Below, in pieces: positions 15,833 through 24,906 of a stretch of DNA of 64,000 nt. Under the pieces are notes generated by a model that was not told the origin of the DNA, searched no databases, and was given only the letters and a program-made list of their open reading frames with translations. Within the stretch, counting starts at the first letter, position 1. Every line of letters begins with the position of its first letter. A program made the position numbers and the translations under genes. The stretch covers positions 124,001 to 188,000 of the forward strand of contig NZ_NIOF01000009.1 of assembly GCF_002205645.1 (NCBI RefSeq). The letters are read 5' to 3'. Origin of the DNA: Roseateles aquatilis (GTDB lineage: Bacteria; Pseudomonadota; Gammaproteobacteria; Burkholderiales; Burkholderiaceae_C).

Positions 15833-18800
15833 TCAGGCAGGGTTCTGGACGCGTGCCAGCGCGCGCAGCATCGCTTCGAACTGGAACTGGCGGGCCAGCG
15901 CGCGCTGGGATTCGCAGAAGGGGCGCCAGCCGGCGTCGGCGGCTTCGATGTCGTCGAGCTGCCGCAGCACGCCCCGGTAGTAGCCCAGCTCCAGCGCCTC
16001 CCGCAGGCCGGCGAGCAACGCGGGCGGCGGTTGCGCGATCGGCGCGGCGTCGGGGGGCGGGGTCTTGCCGGTGCCCGCCCCGGGGGACTCGGAGGGCATG
16101 GACGACGTGGACGCCGCCGGCGACATCGGCGCCGCGGGCGCCACGCGCCATCGCAGCGACAGCCGCTCGGTGAGCCAGTCCAGCAGCAGCTCGTGCCGCA
16201 CCGGCTTGAGGATGAAGTCCCGGGCCGCGATGCCGACGTCGTTGTCCTGGCCGCGCTCGAACGCGTTGGCCGAGACCACCGCGACGGCGGGTGCGTCGAG
16301 GCTGAGATCCTCCAGCATCCGCCGCAGCCGCCGTATCGTTTCCCAACCGTCGATGCCCGGCATGGCCAGGTCCATCAGCACCACGTCCGGCACCCAGCCG
16401 GCGGCGACGAGGTCCAGCGCGTCGTGGCCGCTCGACGCCTCGCGCACGGTGAAGCCCAGCGGCGCCAGCAGCTCGATCAGCAGTTGCCGGTCGTCGGACT
16501 CGTTGTCGACGACGAGCACTCGCGGCGACGCGCCGTCCAGTCCCAGTCGCTCCTTCGCAGCGGCCCGCGCGCGGGGTGAGTCGGGAATGCGACCGTGCAA
16601 CTCCGGCAGGAACAGTCGCACCCGGAAGGTCGAGCCCTCGCCTGGCGTGCTGGTCGCCGACATCTCGCCGCCCATCAGCTCGGTGAGCATCTTGGCGATC
16701 GTCAGGCCCAGCCCGGCGCCGGGCGCGCCGCCGGCGCCGCTGGCGCCGCGCGCGAAGGGCTCGAAGATGCGCGCCAGCTCGGCCTCGTCCATGCCGGGAC
16801 CGGTGTCCTGGATCTCCAGCGTCGCCATCTCGCGGCCATGGCGCACGCGCAGCGTGACGGCGCCGTCGGCGGTGAACTTGATGGCGTTGCCCAGCAGGTT
16901 GATGAGGATCTGTCGCAGCCGCTGCTCGTCGGCGCGCACCCATTCGGGCAGCATGCCCAGCGGCTCGAAGGAGAAGTCGAGGCCCTTGGCCGCGGCTTGC
17001 GGCTCGAACATGTCGGCCAGCTCCCGCAGCAATTCGGCGAATCGCACCGGGGCGGGTTCCAGGCTGAGGCGGCCGGCCTCGATGCGCGCGATGTCCAGCG
17101 TGCCGTCGATCAGCTGCATCAGATGCTCGCCGCCGCGCTTGATCACCTGCACCGCCTGGCGGCGCTGCGGTGGCAGCGAAGCATCCGCGGCCATCAACTG
17201 CGCGTAGCCGAGGATGCTGTTGAGTGGCGTGCGCAGCTCGTGGCTGATGGTGCTGATGTAGCGGCTCTTGGCCTGGTTGGCCGCCTCGGCGGCGGCTTGC
17301 GCGCGCTCGGCCTGCAGGCGCGCGCCCTGGAGCGCCTCGTCGGTGCGGCGGTGGGAGTCGATCTCGCGTCGCAGCGCCTGCGTCTGCCGTTTCGACTCCT
17401 CCTGCGCGACCTCGCGACTTTGATGCGCCAGCACCAGCCACCACGCGACCGTGCCGGCGACCAGCAGCAGCGCGAAGAAGGCCTTCAGCAGGCCGGCGCG
17501 CAGGCTGTCCTCCAGTGCCCGCTGCGCCGCCGCGTCCACCAGGGGGAGCTGTTGCAGCTGCTGGTGGTAGAGCAGGCCGAAGAGCGTCGCCAGCAGCGGC
17601 GTGATGACGCCCATCAGCAGCAGGTAGTGGCCCAGGCCCGTGTCGAGGTAGGGCCAGGTCGCGCGTGGCAGCAGGCGGCGCAGCAGCGCGGACCACTGCG
17701 CGGAGAGGCTGGCGTGCGGCTTGCACAGATCGCCGCAGCGCGCGTCCAGCGTGCAGCACAAGGAGCAGATCGAGCCGCGATAGGCCGGGCAGTGAGCCAT
17801 GTCGGGCGCTTCGTAGTCGCGCTCGCAGATCACGCAGCGGCGCGCGGCGCGGGTCTCGGCGGCGGCGATCTCCAGCGCCGGGCGCGCGAGGTAGTAGCGC
17901 CCCTTCGTCGCCCAGGCGATCAGCGGCGCGGCGGCCAGCGCCGTGACCATCGCGATCGCGGCGGACCATGCCTGCGCCAGCGAGCCCATCACGCCCAGGT
18001 GGGCCGCCACCGACAGCAGCGACGCCAGCGCCATCGCGCCCACGCCCACCGGGTTGACGTCGTAGAGATGGGCGCGCTTGAACTCGATGCCCGGCGGGGA
18101 CAGCCCCAGCGGCTTGTTGATCACCAGGTCCGCGACGACGGCCATGATCCAGGCGATGGCGACGTTGGCGTACAGGCCCAGCACGTGGCCGAGAGCCTCG
18201 AACACGTTCATCGCCATCAGCATGAAGGCGATCAGCGTGTTGAAGACGACCCACACGACCCGGCCCGGATGGCTGTGGGTCAGGCGCGAGAAGAAGTTGC
18301 TCCACGCCAGCGAGCCGGCATAGGCGTTGGTGACGTTGATCTTGAGCTGCGAGACGACGACGAACAGCGCGGTGACGGCGACCGCCCAGCCGTACTGCGG
18401 GAAGACGTACTCGTAGGCGGCCAGGTACATCTGGTTGGGATCGACGGCGCGCTCCGGCGGCACGGCGTGGCTCACGGCCAGGTAGGCGAGCAGCGCGCCG
18501 CCCAGCATCTTGAGCACGCCCAGCACCACCCAACCGGGCCCGCCCAGCAGCACGGCCGCCCACCAGCGGCGACGGTTGGCCGCGGTCTGGCGCGGCATGA
18601 AGCGCAGGTAATCGGCCTGCTCGCCCATCTGCGTGATCAGCGCCACGCCCACGGTCAGCGCCGCACCGAAGGCGTGCATGTCGAAGGCGGCCGTCCCGGA
18701 CTGCGACCCAACTTGGGTCGTGATGCCGTCGAACGCACCAGGATGGCGCCATCCCACCCAGGCGAAGGGCAGCACCAGCAGCGCCAGCCACAGCGGCTGC

Positions 18801-19441
18801 GTCCACAGCTGCAGCCGGCTGATCGCCGAGATACCGTGTGTCACCAGCGGGATCACCACCAGGGCGCAGATCAGGTAGCCCCAGTGCGGTGGGATGTCCA
18901 GCGCCAGCTCCAGCGCGTAGGCCATCACGGCCGCTTCCAGGGCGAAGAAGATGAAGGTGAAGCTGGCGTAGATCAGCGAGGTCAGCGTCGAGCCGATGTA
19001 GCCGAAGCCGGCGCCACGCGTCAGCAGGTCCATGTCGACGCCGTGCCGCGCCGCGTAGACGCTGATCGGCAGGCCCGCCAGGAAGATGATCAGCCCCGTC
19101 GCCAGGATCGCCAGCGCGGCGTTGGTCCAGCCGTAGTGCAGCAGCAGCGTGGCGCCCACGGCCTCCAGGATCAGGAACGACGCGGCCCCGAAGGCGGTGT
19201 TGGCCACCCGCCAGGTCGACCAGCGGCGGAAGCGATGCGGCGTGTAGCGCAGCGCGTAGTCCTCCAGCGTTTCCCGCGCGACCCAGGCGTTGTAGTCCCG
19301 CCGCAGCTTGATGATGTGCTGCGGGGCGTCCTGGGTGGGGAGGGGCGTGTCCATCGGGGGCTTCGGGCCTTCGTGGAAATGCAGGTTCCGTGCCGGCCGC
19401 GATCGAGCGCGATCAGGAGACCGGGGGGCCGTTTGCTCCAT
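15833..19441 (-). CDS. Hybrid histidine kinase with an NCS1-permease sensor domain and Cys-rich module
   Basis: 1202 residues. Residues about 75-515 form a complete NCS1-type permease (purine/cytosine/hydantoin family) with about twelve hydrophobic segments and the motif-like KINVTNAYAGSLAWSNFF. A Cys/His cluster follows (C536, C539, H550, C551, C559, C562, C563, C569, C573, H576), resembling a zinc site. Two further membrane segments (about 603-625, 655-672) and a coiled coil lead to HisKA with H734, HATPase_c (N852, DTGPGMDE, GAGLGLTIAKML) and a receiver with D979, D1024 and K1079. A Pro/Ala linker and a C-terminal helical tail end the protein. An ATG at codon 30 (19354) is an alternative start; the longer form has the better SD (AAGGGGG). 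It is divergent from ureA. Confidence 0.88.
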   Translation of the reverse strand: MEQTAPRSPDRARSRPARNLHFHEGPKPPMDTPLPTQDAPQHIIKLRRDYNAWVARETLEDYALRYTPHRFRRWSTWRVANTAFGAASFLILEAVGATLLLHYGWTNAALAILATGLIIFLAGLPISVYAARHGVDMDLLTRGAGFGYIGSTLTSLIYASFTFIFFALEAAVMAYALELALDIPPHWGYLICALVVIPLVTHGISAISRLQLWTQPLWLALLVLPFAWVGWRHPGAFDGITTQVGSQSGTAAFDMHAFGAALTVGVALITQMGEQADYLRFMPRQTAANRRRWWAAVLLGGPGWVVLGVLKMLGGALLAYLAVSHAVPPERAVDPNQMYLAAYEYVFPQYGWAVAVTALFVVVSQLKINVTNAYAGSLAWSNFFSRLTHSHPGRVVWVVFNTLIAFMLMAMNVFEALGHVLGLYANVAIAWIMAVVADLVINKPLGLSPPGIEFKRAHLYDVNPVGVGAMALASLLSVAAHLGVMGSLAQAWSAAIAMVTALAAAPLIAWATKGRYYLARPALEIAAAETRAARRCVICERDYEAPDMAHCPAYRGSICSLCCTLDARCGDLCKPHASLSAQWSALLRRLLPRATWPYLDTGLGHYLLLMGVITPLLATLFGLLYHQQLQQLPLVDAAAQRALEDSLRAGLLKAFFALLLVAGTVAWWLVLAHQSREVAQEESKRQTQALRREIDSHRRTDEALQGARLQAERAQAAAEAANQAKSRYISTISHELRTPLNSILGYAQLMAADASLPPQRRQAVQVIKRGGEHLMQLIDGTLDIARIEAGRLSLEPAPVRFAELLRELADMFEPQAAAKGLDFSFEPLGMLPEWVRADEQRLRQILINLLGNAIKFTADGAVTLRVRHGREMATLEIQDTGPGMDEAELARIFEPFARGASGAGGAPGAGLGLTIAKMLTELMGGEMSATSTPGEGSTFRVRLFLPELHGRIPDSPRARAAAKERLGLDGASPRVLVVDNESDDRQLLIELLAPLGFTVREASSGHDALDLVAAGWVPDVVLMDLAMPGIDGWETIRRLRRMLEDLSLDAPAVAVVSANAFERGQDNDVGIAARDFILKPVRHELLLDWLTERLSLRWRVAPAAPMSPAASTSSMPSESPGAGTGKTPPPDAAPIAQPPPALLAGLREALELGYYRGVLRQLDDIEAADAGWRPFCESQRALARQFQFEAMLRALARVQNPA

Positions 19442-19516
19442 GTCCCCCTTCGCCGGCCTGACCGGCCGTCGAATTCCTCCTAATACTTGCGCAAACGGCC
19501 CCCCGGTCCCCTGATC
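19411..19516. promoter_or_regulatory. 26-bp inverted repeat in the kinase-ureA divergent region
   Basis: Arms at 19411-19436 and 19491-19516 are inverted copies with one mismatch; the shared core is GCAAACGGCCCCCCGGTC. They are 54 bp apart. Each arm alone is not a clean palindrome. The left arm falls inside the kinase gene if it starts at 19441, but upstream of it if it starts at 19354. The placement suggests paired binding sites controlling both directions. Confidence 0.6.
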
Positions 19517-19536
19517 CCCACCGCTCGCTGTTTGCG

Positions 19537-19557
19537 TTCTTCTTCTTCTTCTTCTTC
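19537..19557. repeat. (TTC)7 trinucleotide repeat upstream of ureA
   Basis: Seven perfect TTC units lie 50 bp before the ureA start. The tract is non-coding on the plus strand and prone to slippage. Confidence 0.8.
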
Positions 19558-19606
19558 GGCATGGGGCTTGCTACGTGGGCACACACAGACACCTTCGGTG
19601 CAGGCC

Positions 19607-19909
19607 ATGGAACTCACGCCAAGAGAAAAAGACAAGCTCCTGATCTTCACCGCCGCGCTGCTCGCCGAGCGCCGCAAGGCCAAGGGCCTGAAGCTCAACT
19701 ATCCCGAGGCCGTGGCCTTCATTTCCGCCGCCGTGATGGAGGGCGCGCGCGAGGGCAGGACCGTCGCGCAAATGATGAAGGCGGGCCGCGAGCTCCTCAC
19801 CCGCGACGACGTCATGGACGGCGTGCCCGAGCTGATCCCCGACATCCAGGTCGAAGCCACCTTCCCCGACGGCACCAAGCTCGTCACCGTCCATCAGCCG
19901 ATCCCCTGA
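19607..19909 (+). CDS. ureA: Urease gamma subunit UreA
   Basis: 100 residues, the exact usual length. It begins [23 protein letters not shown] and contains [21 protein letters not shown] and the final [12 protein letters not shown], all invariant features. A CAGG-type ribosome site precedes the ATG at 19607. It is the first gene of ureA-ureJ-ureBCEFG. In many related bacteria ureD precedes ureA; here the divergent sensor kinase takes that place. Confidence 0.97.
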   Translation: MELTPREKDKLLIFTAALLAERRKAKGLKLNYPEAVAFISAAVMEGAREGRTVAQMMKAGRELLTRDDVMDGVPELIPDIQVEATFPDGTKLVTVHQPIP

Positions 19910-19975
19910 CCGTCTTCCCCCGATGGCCTCCATGGCCTTGATCCCTCCGATCCCCTTGATCTCCGAGGACCCGAG

Positions 19976-20572
19976 ATGACCCACCCGCGTTCCCTCCTCG
20001 CGATGCCCGCCGCCGCGCTCGCCCTGCTGTTGCCGGCCCTGGCGCTGGCCCACGCCGGCGACGGCGGCGTCCATGAACACGGCCTTGCCGCCGGCTTCAC
20101 GCATCCGTTCACCGGTCTCGACCATCTCGCCGCGATGCTCGCCGTCGGGCTGTGGAGCGCGCTCACGCAGACCGGCCGGCGCATGCTCGCCGCGCCGTTC
20201 GCCTTCGCCGGACTGCTGCTGATCGGCGCGTTGCTCGGCGCCGCGGGCCTGTCCTTGCCGGGCGTGGAGCCGATGGTGGCCGCGTCGGTGCTGGTGCTGG
20301 GCCTGGTCGCCGCGGCGCGCTGGCATCTCGGCGCCGCGGCATCGGCGCTGCTGGTCGGCGCCTTCGCGGTGTTTCATGGGCTGGCCCATGGCTCGGAACT
20401 TCAGGGCGTGCCGGCCTTGCTGGGCATGGTCGTGGCGACGGCGCTGCTGCATGCGCTGGGGCTGGGCGTCGGGCTGAGGCTGCGCGCGCTGGCGCCGGCG
20501 TGGTCGCGCGCGGCCGGCGGTGCGATCGCGCTGCTGGGTCTGGGCCTGCTCGGCCGCATGGTGATCGCATGA
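19976..20572 (+). CDS. ureJ: HupE/UreJ-family nickel-associated membrane protein
   Basis: 198 residues. A signal-like segment ending at ALAHAGDGG is followed by six or so hydrophobic helices. The HupE/UreJ signature H-x-F-x-G-x-DHL is present ([20 protein letters not shown]), as is the central [10 protein letters not shown]. The conserved His and Asp residues probably bind Ni(II) during uptake for urease. The stop overlaps the ureB start as ATGA. The position between ureA and ureB is known in other Burkholderiales. Confidence 0.9.
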   Translation: MTHPRSLLAMPAAALALLLPALALAHAGDGGVHEHGLAAGFTHPFTGLDHLAAMLAVGLWSALTQTGRRMLAAPFAFAGLLLIGALLGAAGLSLPGVEPMVAASVLVLGLVAAARWHLGAAASALLVGAFAVFHGLAHGSELQGVPALLGMVVATALLHALGLGVGLRLRALAPAWSRAAGGAIALLGLGLLGRMVIA

Positions 20573-20874
20573 TCCCCGGCGAGCTGCTGACCGACGCCGG
20601 CGAGCTGGCCCTCAACCCCGGCCGCCGCACGCTGGTGGTGACGGTGACCAACGGGGCGGACCGGCCCATCCAGGTGGGTTCGCACTACCACTTCGCCGAG
20701 ACCAACGCGGCGCTGCAATTCGATCGCGAGGCCGCGCGCGGCATGCGGCTCAACATCGCGTCCGGCACCGCCGTGCGCTTCGAGCCCGGCCAGCAACGCA
20801 CCGTCGAGCTGGTCGACTTCGCCGGCACCCGGGAGATCTGGGGATTCCGCGGCCTGATCCAGGGAGCTTTGTGA
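20569..20874 (+). CDS. ureB: Urease beta subunit UreB
   Basis: 101 residues, full length. It begins [19 protein letters not shown] and contains [11 protein letters not shown] and the closing [26 protein letters not shown], all characteristic. It overlaps both neighbours: ATGA with ureJ and TGATG with ureC. It forms the trimeric (ABC)3 core with UreA and UreC. Confidence 0.97.
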   Translation: MIPGELLTDAGELALNPGRRTLVVTVTNGADRPIQVGSHYHFAETNAALQFDREAARGMRLNIASGTAVRFEPGQQRTVELVDFAGTREIWGFRGLIQGAL

Positions 20875-22592
20875 TGGCACGCATCGGCAAACGCGCCTAC
20901 GCCGAGATGTTCGGCCCCACCGTCGGCGACCGCCTGCGCCTGGCCGACACCGCGCTGGTGATCGAGGTCGAGGACGACCTGACGCTGCGCGCCGGCGGCT
21001 ACGGCGAGGAAGTGAAGTTCGGCGGCGGCAAGACCATCCGCGACGGCATGGCGCAATCGCAGCTCACCCGCGCGCAGGGCGCCGTCGACACGGTGCTGAC
21101 CAACGCGCTGATCCTGGACCACTGGGGCATCGTCAAGGCCGACATCGGCTTGAAGGACCACCGCATCGTCGCCATCGGCAAGGCCGGCAATCCGGACACG
21201 CAGCCGGGCGTGGACATCGTCATCGGCCCCGGCACCGAGGTCATCGCCTGCGAGGGCAAGATCGTCACCGCCGGCGCGGTCGACTCGCACATCCACTTCA
21301 TCTGCCCGCAGCAGATCGAGGAGGCGCTGGCCAGCGGCGTGACGACGATGCTGGGCGGCGGCACCGGCCCCGCCACCGGCACCTTCGCCACGACCTGCAC
21401 GCCAGGCCCTTGGCACATCGAGCGCATGTTGCAGGCGGCCGATGCGTTCCCGATGAACCTGGGCTTCCTCGGCAAGGGCAACGCCAGCCGGCCCGAGGGC
21501 CTGACCGAGCAGATCGAGGCCGGCGCGATCGGCCTCAAGCTGCACGAGGACTGGGGCACCACGCCGGCCGCGATCCGCAACTGCCTGGACGTGGCCGAGG
21601 CGACCGACACGCAGGTCGCGATCCACACCGACACGCTCAACGAGAGCGGATTCGTCGAGGACACCGTCGCCGCCTTCGAGGGTCGCACCATCCACACCTT
21701 CCACACCGAGGGCGCCGGCGGCGGCCATGCCCCCGACATCCTGAAGGTGGTGGGCGAGGCCAACGTGCTGCCCAGCTCCACCAACCCGACGCGTCCGTAC
21801 ACGATCAACACGCTGGACGAGCACGTCGACATGCTGATGGTGTGCCACCACCTGGACCCGGCCATCGCGGAGGACCTGGCCTTCGCCGAGAGCCGCATTC
21901 GCAAGGAGACCATCGCGGCCGAGGACATCCTGCACGACCTGGGCGCGATCAGCATGTTCAGCTCCGACTCGCAGGCGATGGGCCGCGTCGGCGAGGTCGT
22001 GATCCGCTGCTGGCAGACAGCGCACAAGATGAAGCAGCAGCGCGGCCCGCTGCCCGGCGACGGCGAGCGTCACGACAATGCCCGCGTGAAGCGCTACGTC
22101 GCCAAGCTGGCGATCAATCCGGCCATCGCGCACGGCATCAGCCATGAGGTGGGCAGCATCGAGGTCGGCAAGTGGGCCGACCTGGTGATCTGGAAACCCG
22201 CGTTCTTCGGCGTCAAGCCGTCCCTGATCCTGAAGGGCGGCGTGATCGCGATGGCCGCGATGGGCGATCCGAACGCGTCCATCCCGACGCCGCAGCCGGT
22301 GCATTACCGGCCGATGTTCGGCAGCTTCGGCGGGTCGCTGGCGCGCGCGTCGCTGAGCTTCGTGTCGCAGTCGGCGCAGGCGGCGGGCGTCGCGCGGCGC
22401 TACGGCCTGGCCAAGACCACGGTCGCGGTGAAGGGCATACGCGGCGTGGGCAAGAAGGACATGATCCACAATGCCTACGCCCCGCGGATGGAGGTCGATC
22501 CCCAGACCTATGCGGTGCGCGCCGATGGCCTGTTGCTGCACTGCGAGCCCGCCGTCGTGCTTCCGATGGCGCAGCGCTACTTCCTGTTCTGA
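20874..22592 (+). CDS. ureC: Urease alpha (catalytic) subunit UreC
   Basis: 572 residues. I choose the ATG at 20874 rather than the GTG at 20871 because the AGGGAG site is then 7 nt away and the protein starts with the usual [20 protein letters not shown]. Nickel ligands are visible: H139 and H141 in VDSHIHF, the carbamylated Lys in GLKLHEDWG, the two His of HTDTLNE and [15 protein letters not shown], and Asp in [12 protein letters not shown]. The mobile-flap MVCHHLD is present with its Cys and His. It hydrolyses urea to ammonia and carbamate. Nothing is degenerate. Confidence 0.98.
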   Translation: MARIGKRAYAEMFGPTVGDRLRLADTALVIEVEDDLTLRAGGYGEEVKFGGGKTIRDGMAQSQLTRAQGAVDTVLTNALILDHWGIVKADIGLKDHRIVAIGKAGNPDTQPGVDIVIGPGTEVIACEGKIVTAGAVDSHIHFICPQQIEEALASGVTTMLGGGTGPATGTFATTCTPGPWHIERMLQAADAFPMNLGFLGKGNASRPEGLTEQIEAGAIGLKLHEDWGTTPAAIRNCLDVAEATDTQVAIHTDTLNESGFVEDTVAAFEGRTIHTFHTEGAGGGHAPDILKVVGEANVLPSSTNPTRPYTINTLDEHVDMLMVCHHLDPAIAEDLAFAESRIRKETIAAEDILHDLGAISMFSSDSQAMGRVGEVVIRCWQTAHKMKQQRGPLPGDGERHDNARVKRYVAKLAINPAIAHGISHEVGSIEVGKWADLVIWKPAFFGVKPSLILKGGVIAMAAMGDPNASIPTPQPVHYRPMFGSFGGSLARASLSFVSQSAQAAGVARRYGLAKTTVAVKGIRGVGKKDMIHNAYAPRMEVDPQTYAVRADGLLLHCEPAVVLPMAQRYFLF

Positions 22593-23312
22593 ATGATCCA
22601 AGTTTCCAAACTGCTGGCCCAGGGCGCCGGCCTGGCCCCGGTGCTGCTCAAGCGCGCGTGCACCGTCACGCTCGATTGGGACACGCGCCAGAAGAGCCGT
22701 TTCCAGGCCACCGACAGCCTGGGCCGCGAGCTCGGCGTCTTCCTCGCGCGCGGCACCGCGGTACGCGGCGGCGACGTGCTGGTGGCGGAGGACGGCTCGC
22801 TGGTGCGCGTCGTCGCGGCGCCGCAGCCGCTGCTGCGCATCACCCCCTGCACGGCGCACGGCACGCCCTTCGACCTGCTGCGCGCCGCGTATCACCTGGG
22901 CAATCGGCACGTGCAGATCGAGCTCAAGCCAGACCATCTGAAGATCGAGCCGGACCATGTCCTGGCCGACATGCTGCGCGCGATGCACCTGATCGTGAGC
23001 GACGTCCAGGAGGGCTTCGAGCCCGAGGGCGGCGCGTATGCGGCGGGCGGCCACGCGCATCCGAACGGCGGGGACCACGGACATGGTGACGGCCACGGCC
23101 ACGGCCATGGGCATGGGCATGGGCATGCCGAGACGCACGCGCATGGACGCGAGCATGGCCGCTCGCCCACGGGCCGCAAGACCATCGCCATCCAGGCCAC
23201 GGCCGCGCCGCATGTGCACGGCCCGGGCTGCGGACACGACCACGGACATGAACACGGACACGATCACGCGCACGGCGACGGCCACGCCCACGATCACCAG
23301 CACGGCCGCTGA
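22593..23312 (+). CDS. ureE: Urease accessory nickel metallochaperone UreE with long His-rich tail
   Basis: 239 residues, starting directly after the ureC stop. The N-terminal peptide-binding domain covers residues 1-75 and the metal-binding domain follows, with YHLGNRHVQIEL and the nickel-binding His region. From about residue 150 the protein is a low-complexity tail of HG/HD/GHGH units carrying more than 25 His residues, interrupted by a charged segment near 190-205. UreE delivers Ni(II) to the UreDFG complex; the long tail probably also stores nickel. The 3' 65 bp overlap ureF. Confidence 0.95.
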   Translation: MIQVSKLLAQGAGLAPVLLKRACTVTLDWDTRQKSRFQATDSLGRELGVFLARGTAVRGGDVLVAEDGSLVRVVAAPQPLLRITPCTAHGTPFDLLRAAYHLGNRHVQIELKPDHLKIEPDHVLADMLRAMHLIVSDVQEGFEPEGGAYAAGGHAHPNGGDHGHGDGHGHGHGHGHGHAETHAHGREHGRSPTGRKTIAIQATAAPHVHGPGCGHDHGHEHGHDHAHGDGHAHDHQHGR

Positions 23313-23994
23313 TCCGGTCCCGCCGCTGTTGCGGCTGGTCTGGCTGGCGTCGCCGGCGTTGCCGATCGGGGCGTTCTCCTACTCGGAGGGGCTGGAGTCG
23401 GCGGTCGAGCACGGTCTGGTGCGCGACGATGCGTCCGCGGGCGAGTGGCTGAGCCAGCAGCTGCGCCTGCTGGCGCGCGGCGATCTGGCCGCGATCGCGC
23501 AGGGCATCGCGGCCTGGCGGTCGGGCGACGAGGCGGCGCTGATCGAGCTCGTCGCCTGGCTGCGCATGAGCCGCGACGGCGCCGAGGCCCGATTGCAGAG
23601 CGAGCAGATGGGCCAATCGCTGCTGGCCTGGTTGCGTGGTCAGCCGATGGCGACGCCAGGGCAGCTCGCGTTCCTCGCCCGTTGCTGCGACGGGCCGGCG
23701 CCGCACGCCTTCGTGCTGTCGCTTGCGCTCGCGACGATCGCGGTGAGCGTCGAGCAAGCCCTGCAGACGCAGGCCTTCGGCTGGGCCGAGAACCAGGTGC
23801 AGGCCGCGCTCAAGGCGGTGCCGCTGGGCCAGACCGCCGGCCAGCGCGTGCTGCAGCGCCTGGCGGCGGAGATTCCCCGCGCGGTGGCCGAGGCCATCGC
23901 CACGCCGCCCGCGCGGCGCCAGCTCTTCGCGCCGATGCTGTCCATCCTCGCGGCGCGCCACGAAACCCAGTACTCCCGACTGTTCCGATCATGA
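23248..23994 (+). CDS. ureF: Urease accessory protein UreF
   Basis: 248 residues from the ATG at 23248, which lies inside the His-tail coding part of ureE; no ATG or GTG occurs closer to the conserved start [28 protein letters not shown]. If a TTG near 23330 is used the protein would be about 28 residues shorter. The conserved [23 protein letters not shown] and final [15 protein letters not shown] [12 protein letters not shown] are present. UreF works with UreD (not found here) and UreG in urease activation. The stop overlaps the ureG start (ATGA). Confidence 0.93.
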   Translation: MNTDTITRTATATPTITSTAADPVPPLLRLVWLASPALPIGAFSYSEGLESAVEHGLVRDDASAGEWLSQQLRLLARGDLAAIAQGIAAWRSGDEAALIELVAWLRMSRDGAEARLQSEQMGQSLLAWLRGQPMATPGQLAFLARCCDGPAPHAFVLSLALATIAVSVEQALQTQAFGWAENQVQAALKAVPLGQTAGQRVLQRLAAEIPRAVAEAIATPPARRQLFAPMLSILAARHETQYSRLFRS

Positions 23995-24671
23995 GCACCC
24001 CCACCGCCCCCTCGTCCGCGGCCGGCACCGCGCTGCACCACATTCCCGGCCGGACCAAGACGCTGCCGCCGCTGCGCGTGGGCATCGGTGGTCCGGTGGG
24101 CTCGGGCAAGACGACCTTGCTGGAGATGCTCTGCAAGGCGATGCGCGGCAAGTGGGACCTGGTCGCGATCACCAACGACATCTACACGAAGGAAGACCAG
24201 CGCCTGCTGACGGTCAGCGGCGCGCTGCCGGCGGAACGCATCATGGGCGTGGAGACCGGCGGCTGCCCACACACCGCCATCCGCGAGGACGCGTCGATCA
24301 ACCTGGAGGCGATCGATCGCATGCTGGCGCAGTTCCCCGACGCCGACGTCGTGTTCATCGAGTCCGGCGGCGACAACCTCGCCGCGACCTTCAGCCCGGA
24401 GCTGAGCGACCTGACCCTCTACGTCATCGACGTCGCCGCCGGCGAGAAGATCCCGCGCAAGGGCGGGCCCGGCATCACGAAGAGCGACCTGTTCGTCATC
24501 AACAAGACCGACCTCGCGCCGCACGTCGGCGCCAACCTCGACGTGATGGAAGCGGACACGAAACGCATGCGCCCGACGCGGCCCTTCGTGATGACCAACC
24601 TCAAGACGCTCAGCGGCCTGGACGAGGTGGTGGCGTTCATCGAGCGCAAGGGCATGCTCGTGACCGCATGA
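23991..24671 (+). CDS. ureG: Urease accessory GTPase UreG
   Basis: 226 residues. P-loop GPVGSGKT is at 34-41, the nickel-binding CPH motif at 92-94 in [11 protein letters not shown], and the [15 protein letters not shown] and [13 protein letters not shown] (NKxD) GTPase motifs are in place. UreG couples GTP hydrolysis to Ni insertion. The last codons (GTG ACC GCA TGA) are formed by an 8-bp tandem repeat that runs on beyond the stop. It is the last gene of the urease operon. Confidence 0.97.
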   Translation: MSTPTAPSSAAGTALHHIPGRTKTLPPLRVGIGGPVGSGKTTLLEMLCKAMRGKWDLVAITNDIYTKEDQRLLTVSGALPAERIMGVETGGCPHTAIREDASINLEAIDRMLAQFPDADVVFIESGGDNLAATFSPELSDLTLYVIDVAAGEKIPRKGGPGITKSDLFVINKTDLAPHVGANLDVMEADTKRMRPTRPFVMTNLKTLSGLDEVVAFIERKGMLVTA

Positions 24672-24721
24672 CCGCATGACCGCATGACCGCATGACCGCA
24701 TGACCGCATGACCGCATGACC
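24661..24721. repeat. 8-bp tandem repeat (TGACCGCA)7.6 at the ureG stop
   Basis: Seven perfect copies and a partial eighth begin in the last codons of ureG. As the first TGA in frame is reached within the second unit, changes in copy number should not alter UreG. Confidence 0.9.
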
Positions 24722-24906
24722 GTGGTCCGCGGTCTGCGTGAGCGGTGGCGACGCGGGCACGTGTGCACGCCGTCGCCCTCGCCCTCGCGTCACGTCGCGT
24801 CGCGTCGCGGGCCCGCATCGGCATCGTTCGCCGCGGCGGATGCTTGTCCGGTGCCTACGCCCGGAGGGGGGAAGAACCCTGCTTCGGCATGCCGGACTGA
24901 GCGGCG

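Noticed and set aside
16595..19483. Long open frame (about 960 codons) on the plus strand opposite the sensor kinase
   Set aside because: It is the antisense shadow of a GC-rich gene; Arg/Gln/His-rich, no motifs, and the minus-strand protein has full domain structure.
20685..23303. About 870-codon minus-strand frame opposite ureB, ureC and ureE
   Set aside because: Antisense to intact urease genes with catalytic residues in place.
24722..24906. Plant-inducible-promoter box before the unknown 509-residue gene
   Set aside because: TTCGC and TTCGG elements exist but their spacing is far from the required 15-16 bp.
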